From: Desulfogranum marinum
GTDB taxonomy: Bacteria; Desulfobacterota; Desulfobulbia; Desulfobulbales; Desulfobulbaceae
Length of the DNA stretch: 53,703 nucleotides
Direction of reading: 5' to 3'
Assembly: GCF_016918565.1 (NCBI RefSeq)
Contig: NZ_JAFFQD010000037.1
Location: forward strand, 1 to 53,703
Shown here: positions 49,784-53,703 of the stretch, one piece after another
How the letters are laid out: each line of letters opens with the position of its first letter
How positions within the stretch are numbered: position 1 is the stretch's first letter
Translations under genes and position numbers: made by a program
Notes under the pieces: model-generated
Told to the model about the DNA's origin: nothing
Databases searched by the model: none
What the model saw: the letters and a program-made list of their open reading frames with translations, nothing else

Positions 49784-50604
49784 TGAATAGGTAAGGTGAG
49801 ATCGTGATTGGAGTCAGTACCATCTACTACCAGAATACGCTTAGATGGTATGTCTTCATCCTTAAGATGTTGTAACTCTTTTTCAGACTCAAAATCACCA
49901 CCTTGTGCACTTACACCATAAATCTTTATTTCTGTGAAACAGTCACTTGATTGTAAAAACTGATGCAATAATGGTAAGTTACGACGAAGGTATTCTCCTG
50001 GTGTAGAACCTGTATCTTTCGTCTTGTCCCATGCTGAAATAATTATACCTAAACGTTTTTTTCCTTTTCCTAAAGGGGGAAGGGTGAGTGATTGCAGGAG
50101 GTCAACGAGAATAACTTGTGTTGGAGAACTATCGGGTGACCAAGGAACAAACTCGCGATCTTCTGGTTCTCCCCCCATAGCTCTAACCATTGCATTGCTT
50201 GATACTATGTCCACAGGTGGAGTAATTTTATCAGAATGAAGAAAAAGCAAAATTCCAGACGAGTTTTGGGTCCATTCCGCAACATGCTCTGGACATGACC
50301 GGTTCGACCAAAGAGAACGCCACGTCTCACCTGACATATCTGGAATGCTTAGGGTTACAGTAGAAGTTTCACTTTTGAGACTAATGGATATTTCTTGGTA
50401 TTCATCAGTCGGAGTACGGGCAACTTGAATAAGTCTCGACCATTTTCTTGAAAGCTCGTTTAGATAATTTCGACTTTTTGGTAAAGACCCAAGTGACAAT
50501 GTTGTAGAAATTTCTTTATTAGATAAAATATACCACAATGCGGCAATAAATGTTGTCTTTCCCGATGCAGGAAGGCCACATAAAATTATTTTGTTTTGAC
50601 TCAT
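49765..50604 (-). CDS. double-GTPase 1 (DO-GTPase1) family P-loop GTPase
   Basis: 279 residues from an ATG behind GGAGGGGAGA. Walker A GLPASGKTTF at ~9-18, a G3-type IPDMSGETW, and a G4-type ISAWDK show a TRAFAC-like GTPase. The pair of unlike GTPases encoded side by side is the hallmark of the double-GTPase conflict systems. The start overlaps the stop of the next GTPase gene upstream by 4 bp (ATGA), so the two are made together. Confidence 0.82.
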   Translation of the reverse strand: MSQNKIILCGLPASGKTTFIAALWYILSNKEISTTLSLGSLPKSRNYLNELSRKWSRLIQVARTPTDEYQEISISLKSETSTVTLSIPDMSGETWRSLWSNRSCPEHVAEWTQNSSGILLFLHSDKITPPVDIVSSNAMVRAMGGEPEDREFVPWSPDSSPTQVILVDLLQSLTLPPLGKGKKRLGIIISAWDKTKDTGSTPGEYLRRNLPLLHQFLQSSDCFTEIKIYGVSAQGGDFESEKELQHLKDEDIPSKRILVVDGTDSNHDLTLPIQWLMKK

Positions 50605-51644
50605 TCTCCCCTCCTGTCGGTTTCTTGAAGTTGGAGAAAAGAGCGACTGAACTCAGATACTGAAGGTGCAATATGTTTAACGATATGTTGGCGTCGTAAA
50701 GTTTGTTCAAGAATATCAAGCACGCCGTAACAAGGTTCAAAAGTATCCAATTCTGAGCGAGCAGCAATTTTGAAACTCTTAATTTCAGCTAAAGATCCCC
50801 CGTAATTTTCTTCTACTTGGTTTACCAAATTTTCGAAATCTCGATCAACTCGTTCTTTAAATTTTGATAAAAACACGATGTCGTATTTAGTTAAAATTAT
50901 ACCAACTCTTTGATTTACACCTATCTTCTCTTCTTCCATTAGGGTGGCAATAATCATTCTGACATCATTAATAACACCATGTCGTTCATCACTGGCAAGT
51001 TTCTCTCCGTCCACTAAAAAGATTACATGGTCTGCTCTAGAAACTTCATGCAAACTCTCGCAATCTTCTAGATTGTCAGCAATAGCAGTGTAAAACTCGC
51101 CAGAACGATCAGAAATGAGAAGATCTATTCGTCCTGAGTCATGACTGTGGAGCGCTAAATGCAGAAAACCAAGGCCTTCCGAACGAGAAGTTCTTTGTGT
51201 TTCAGGACTTGACCCACCGCACTGGGATCTTGCATGGTGACAACGTTTTTCAAATGCAGGCAATGTCATTGAGCCATTAAAGCTCCAACGATCAAAGGAA
51301 GCATGCTGGAAAAAATCGTATAAACTTATTCCAAGAGTTGTTTTTCCAGATTTATTCGGGCCGATGACTGTTAAAACACGAGTCGACCTTTTACGAAGAA
51401 TATCCGTTGCCTCGCCAATACTCAAAATTTCACCACTTGCAACTGATGTTTCGGTAAGGCTTGTTGATCTACTTGCTGGGGTTGGCTCTTGTTGGGATTC
51501 TTCATTGTTCACATCAGCAACGGGATGGTTTTCAATCGATACAATTTTTTGTTGATGTGGGCATTCTTTTACTGGAAACCCCTCCACACATTTCCCTGTC
51601 TCCGCAACTCTACAATCGGGGTTTGGACAAGTGAGTTTTGTCAT
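50601..51644 (-). CDS. double-GTPase 2 (DO-GTPase2) with N-terminal zinc ribbon
   Basis: 347 residues from the ATG at 51644, chosen because GAGG precedes it and the zinc motif follows at once. The first ~30 residues hold four Cys plus His (CPNPDC...GKC...CPHQ), a zinc-ribbon-like unit. After an acidic linker comes the GTPase: Walker A GPNKSGKTT, G3 ISDRSGEF and G4 LTKYD. It matches the DO-GTPase2 type. It lies 7 bp after the GASH gene and overlaps the next gene by 4 bp. Confidence 0.82.
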   Translation of the reverse strand: MTKLTCPNPDCRVAETGKCVEGFPVKECPHQQKIVSIENHPVADVNNEESQQEPTPASRSTSLTETSVASGEILSIGEATDILRKRSTRVLTVIGPNKSGKTTLGISLYDFFQHASFDRWSFNGSMTLPAFEKRCHHARSQCGGSSPETQRTSRSEGLGFLHLALHSHDSGRIDLLISDRSGEFYTAIADNLEDCESLHEVSRADHVIFLVDGEKLASDERHGVINDVRMIIATLMEEEKIGVNQRVGIILTKYDIVFLSKFKERVDRDFENLVNQVEENYGGSLAEIKSFKIAARSELDTFEPCYGVLDILEQTLRRQHIVKHIAPSVSEFSRSFLQLQETDRRGE

Positions 51645-51651
51645 CAGAACC

Positions 51652-52392
51652 TCACGATAGAAATTGTGAAATGAACTTGCACTCCCGATATACCTGCAGA
51701 GCAAGTTGTTGATGGTTCAACTCTGTGTTCTTCGTAATGTCTGAAATACTACTCCATCCATCTATCCATGATGCATTTACTCCAGTTTCTAGTGCACGCT
51801 CTGCTGCTATATGTACGGGGAAAATTATCGAGCTTTTTTTAATTTCATTATTTATTTTTTTTAGTGTTTCTTCTCCACAACTATTAATAGCGTCAGGTAT
51901 GGTAACTTTACTACTGTTGCTAATTCCAACACGAGAAAAAACAGCTTTAAGCGATGGGGGTTCAATGAATTCTTCAGTCATACTAGCGGCTTCGATGGCG
52001 AGCAAAATTGGCCTAGATTTTTCATCAATGTCGCTGAATGAGTTACCCCACATTGTGCTCTGCTCACCAACCATCCACCAAAGCAACTGGAGTTCCTCAT
52101 CTTGAATAATTATAGTTTTTTCTATTCTTTTTAAATGGTTATGAAAAGTTTCTTGCAAACCACTTAATGCTTCTGTTGTTATGTTCATTATATTATCAAT
52201 AGAGCCAGGCTCCATAATATCTTTAACGTCAATTTCGTCAGTTAAAGATAGTTTAGGTCGTTTTCGATTATCAATGCCTTGGCGCAAAATGCTTTCTTCT
52301 GCCATGCCAGTTAAATCTATGTCAACTAGTAATCTGAAGTTTCCTAGAAATTTTATCGCATTATCTTGGTAGTCATTACTAGGTGGGAATGG
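51652..52392 (-). pseudogene. GASH (GTPase-associated helical) protein, 5' end removed by an IS
   Basis: The readable frame runs from ~52392 to the stop at 51652 (~246 codons). The GASH-like helical core has LQLLWWMVGEQS and a RPILLAIEAASMTEE helix. The first ATG, at 52305, lies inside coding sequence: 29 sense codons (PFPPSNDYQDNAIKFLGNFR, then LLVDIDLTG) precede it with no start codon and then hit a stop at the IS boundary. The true N terminus is therefore missing. This is the first gene of the operon, so promoter loss may silence the whole system unless the IS supplies transcription. Confidence 0.75.
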
Positions 52393-52491
52393 CTATCGAA
52401 AAGCGATTTCATTTTTCGTGCCAACGGGAAGGGCTAAAGTCTGAATATGTCGCAATATCAACAAGATAAACAGTGAAAGGTGAGCGCCGTC

Positions 52492-52535
52492 ATGGTATAA
52501 TTCAATTATTCTCTAAGTAATTGAAAACATACCAT
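52492..52535 (+). promoter_or_regulatory. hairpin just upstream of transposase gene
   Basis: ATGGTAT (52492-52498) with ATACCAT (52529-52535), plus inner arms TTCAATTA/TAATTGAA, form a long stem ending 15 bp before the transposase ATG. Such structures commonly limit transposase expression from outside transcription. Confidence 0.6.
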
Positions 52536-52550
52536 AAGGAGCAACTCACC

Positions 52551-53696
52551 ATGTTCATATTACGCGATCTAGTTACACCTTTACAACAAGAATTTTCCAG
52601 CACAAAGCAGGGGCAAAAAAGGAAAATCTGGTTTGCATACACCTTGCTGGCGGTGGTGGTTCCATTCACATCATCAATCACCTCTAATTTGTTGCGTGCT
52701 TTGCAGACTCTGTTTGGCCTGGATATACAGAGTCAACGGTTTTACACCTTTATGGGCAGCGCAACCTTACCATGGAAGGGATTGTGGCAAACAATGTGGG
52801 GAATGATTCAATTTCCAGCAACAGAAGAGAGAGTTCTTCTCGTACTGGATGATTCAATAAATCCCAAGAGTGGCAAGAATATTTTTGCTTGTGGTCATTT
52901 CCACGATCATGCGGGAAAAGGAAACCAGAGTTCGTATCCTTGGTCCCAATGTATATTGGCAATAGGTTTGCTCAAGAAAGTACAATCACGATGGGCTTGC
53001 CTGCCACTTGATTTTCGATTTTATATGATGAAGAAGGACATTGAGGCGAAATCCGCTACAGCTACACGAAAAGGGAAGATTCTCCCTTTTGAAAGCAAGA
53101 TGCAGCAAGCAGCCACAATGATCAAAGAAGTCCAAAATTATTTTCAGCAATCAGTATTGATTGTGACAGATAGCTGGTTTGGCAACGATGGTCTCTGGTC
53201 CAGATTGGATCGTGGGAATGGAGGACTTTTCCACATGCTTTCCCGTATGCGGACAAATATAACGTTGTATGATTTTGCACCCACGTCTACAGGGAAACGT
53301 AAGGCTGGTCGCCCACGAAAATATGGTAACCGTTTGGGATCAGTGGATGATTGCGCAACCAAATATAAGGAGAAGGCTCAGACTTATACGGTTTTTCTGT
53401 ATGGTAAAAAAAGGGAAGTGCAGGCATATTCACAGACCGTTATGTTACAAACAATGAGGTGCCCGGTACGAGTTGTTTGGTGTTACCGGAAGACACGATA
53501 CGTTGCTCTCATGACCACTGACTTAACACTATCAGTTGAGCAGATAATCGAATACTACGGTGCGCGCTGGAAGATTGATATTTTCCAACCATACTGCCTC
53601 CATAAGTTTCAAGCATTCTTCTTTAATCTACTTTTTTCACCCGGGAACGATAAATCCACTGCCTTGGCCGTTCCCTATATTCAAGCAATCGCTTGA
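52551..53696 (+). mobile_element. IS4/IS701-superfamily DDE transposase, 3' end aberrant
   Basis: The frame starts at the ATG at 52551 behind AAGGAG. DDE cues: first Asp in LVLDDSINPKSG, second Asp in IVTDSWFGNDGL, and the YYGARWKI segment that normally precedes the catalytic Glu. After about residue 345 (position ~53585) the sequence stops looking like a transposase (IDIFQPYCLHKF...) and the frame runs out at 53696, so the catalytic end is probably lost. The element begins around 52388-52395, where it interrupts the GASH gene. Family assignment within the IS4-like group is uncertain. Confidence 0.75.
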
Positions 53697-53703
53697 TTTC
53701 TTC
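53623..53703 (-). CDS. possible C-terminal tail of a leftward gene (partial)
   Basis: The minus strand from the window edge reads 26 sense codons, EEIKRLLEYRERPRQWIYRS, then RVKKVD, ending in TAA at 53623. The composition is charged and protein-like, and it lies where the transposase frame has lost sense. It may be the end of a gene beyond the window that was cut or joined by the insertion. Too short to classify. Confidence 0.3.
   Translation of the reverse strand, partial: EEIKRLLEYRERPRQWIYRSRVKKVD

Overview
The window looks like a chromosomal segment of a Desulfobacterota bacterium, most probably a Desulfobulbaceae-like sulfur or sulfate metaboliser. This rests on recognised gene content: c7-type and nine-haem cytochromes, an NrfD/FeS electron-transfer module, sigma-54 control with Cys-bearing PAS domains, a TRAP catabolic operon and a trpEGDCF order. 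No database search was possible, so the placement is an inference.

Layout. (1) 0-8.2 kb: tail of an IS21-like element; a PAS-rich sigma-54 enhancer-binding regulator facing left; a Tat-exported ferredoxin and a hexahaem cytochrome; then, behind a near-perfect -24/-12 promoter, a one-helix protein and an NrfD-type quinone-interacting subunit; a MerR regulator; a small membrane protein. (2) 8.7-18.1 kb: housekeeping block with a two-ended pentapeptide-repeat protein, rpsT, trpEGDCF (no trpBA), and convergent to it rlpA behind a nine-haem lipoprotein cytochrome, then tRNA-Thr(CGU). (3) 18.2-35 kb: mobile DNA. A decayed tyrosine integrase and the 3' half of a tRNA-Leu(UAA) mark an attachment scar. 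To its right lie a broken YegP-like gene, a Fic protein, a leftward conjugation-type operon (NusA-like protein, coupling ATPase, HD/MOBH-like protein, membrane protein) and a rightward DNA-processing set (Rad52-like annealing protein, Cas4-like nuclease, SSB, frameshifted methyltransferase, Snf2-like helicase, RadC, DUF932).

The most striking signal is in this rightward set. Eight genes are each preceded by the same kind of leader: a GGGG/CCCC hairpin, a second G-run, and a strand complementary to that gene's own Shine-Dalgarno and start region. The pairing strands differ in sequence between copies but complementarity is kept, which argues for a conserved translational RNA switch shared by the whole module.

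(4) 36.1-47.6 kb: a catabolic island between two copies of a diverged ~75 bp repeat. It holds two Rid proteins, a GntR regulator, a TRAP transporter, a D-cysteine desulfhydrase/L-cysteate sulfo-lyase-like enzyme, an unrecognised 413-residue protein, a group II PLP decarboxylase and a class IV (D-amino-acid) aminotransferase. Two identical 12-bp palindromes lie in the divergent promoter region. (5) 47.6-52.4 kb: a four-gene GTPase-centred conflict system (GAP1, double-GTPase 1, double-GTPase 2, GASH) whose first gene has lost its 5' end to an insertion sequence that fills the rest of the window and is itself cut short.
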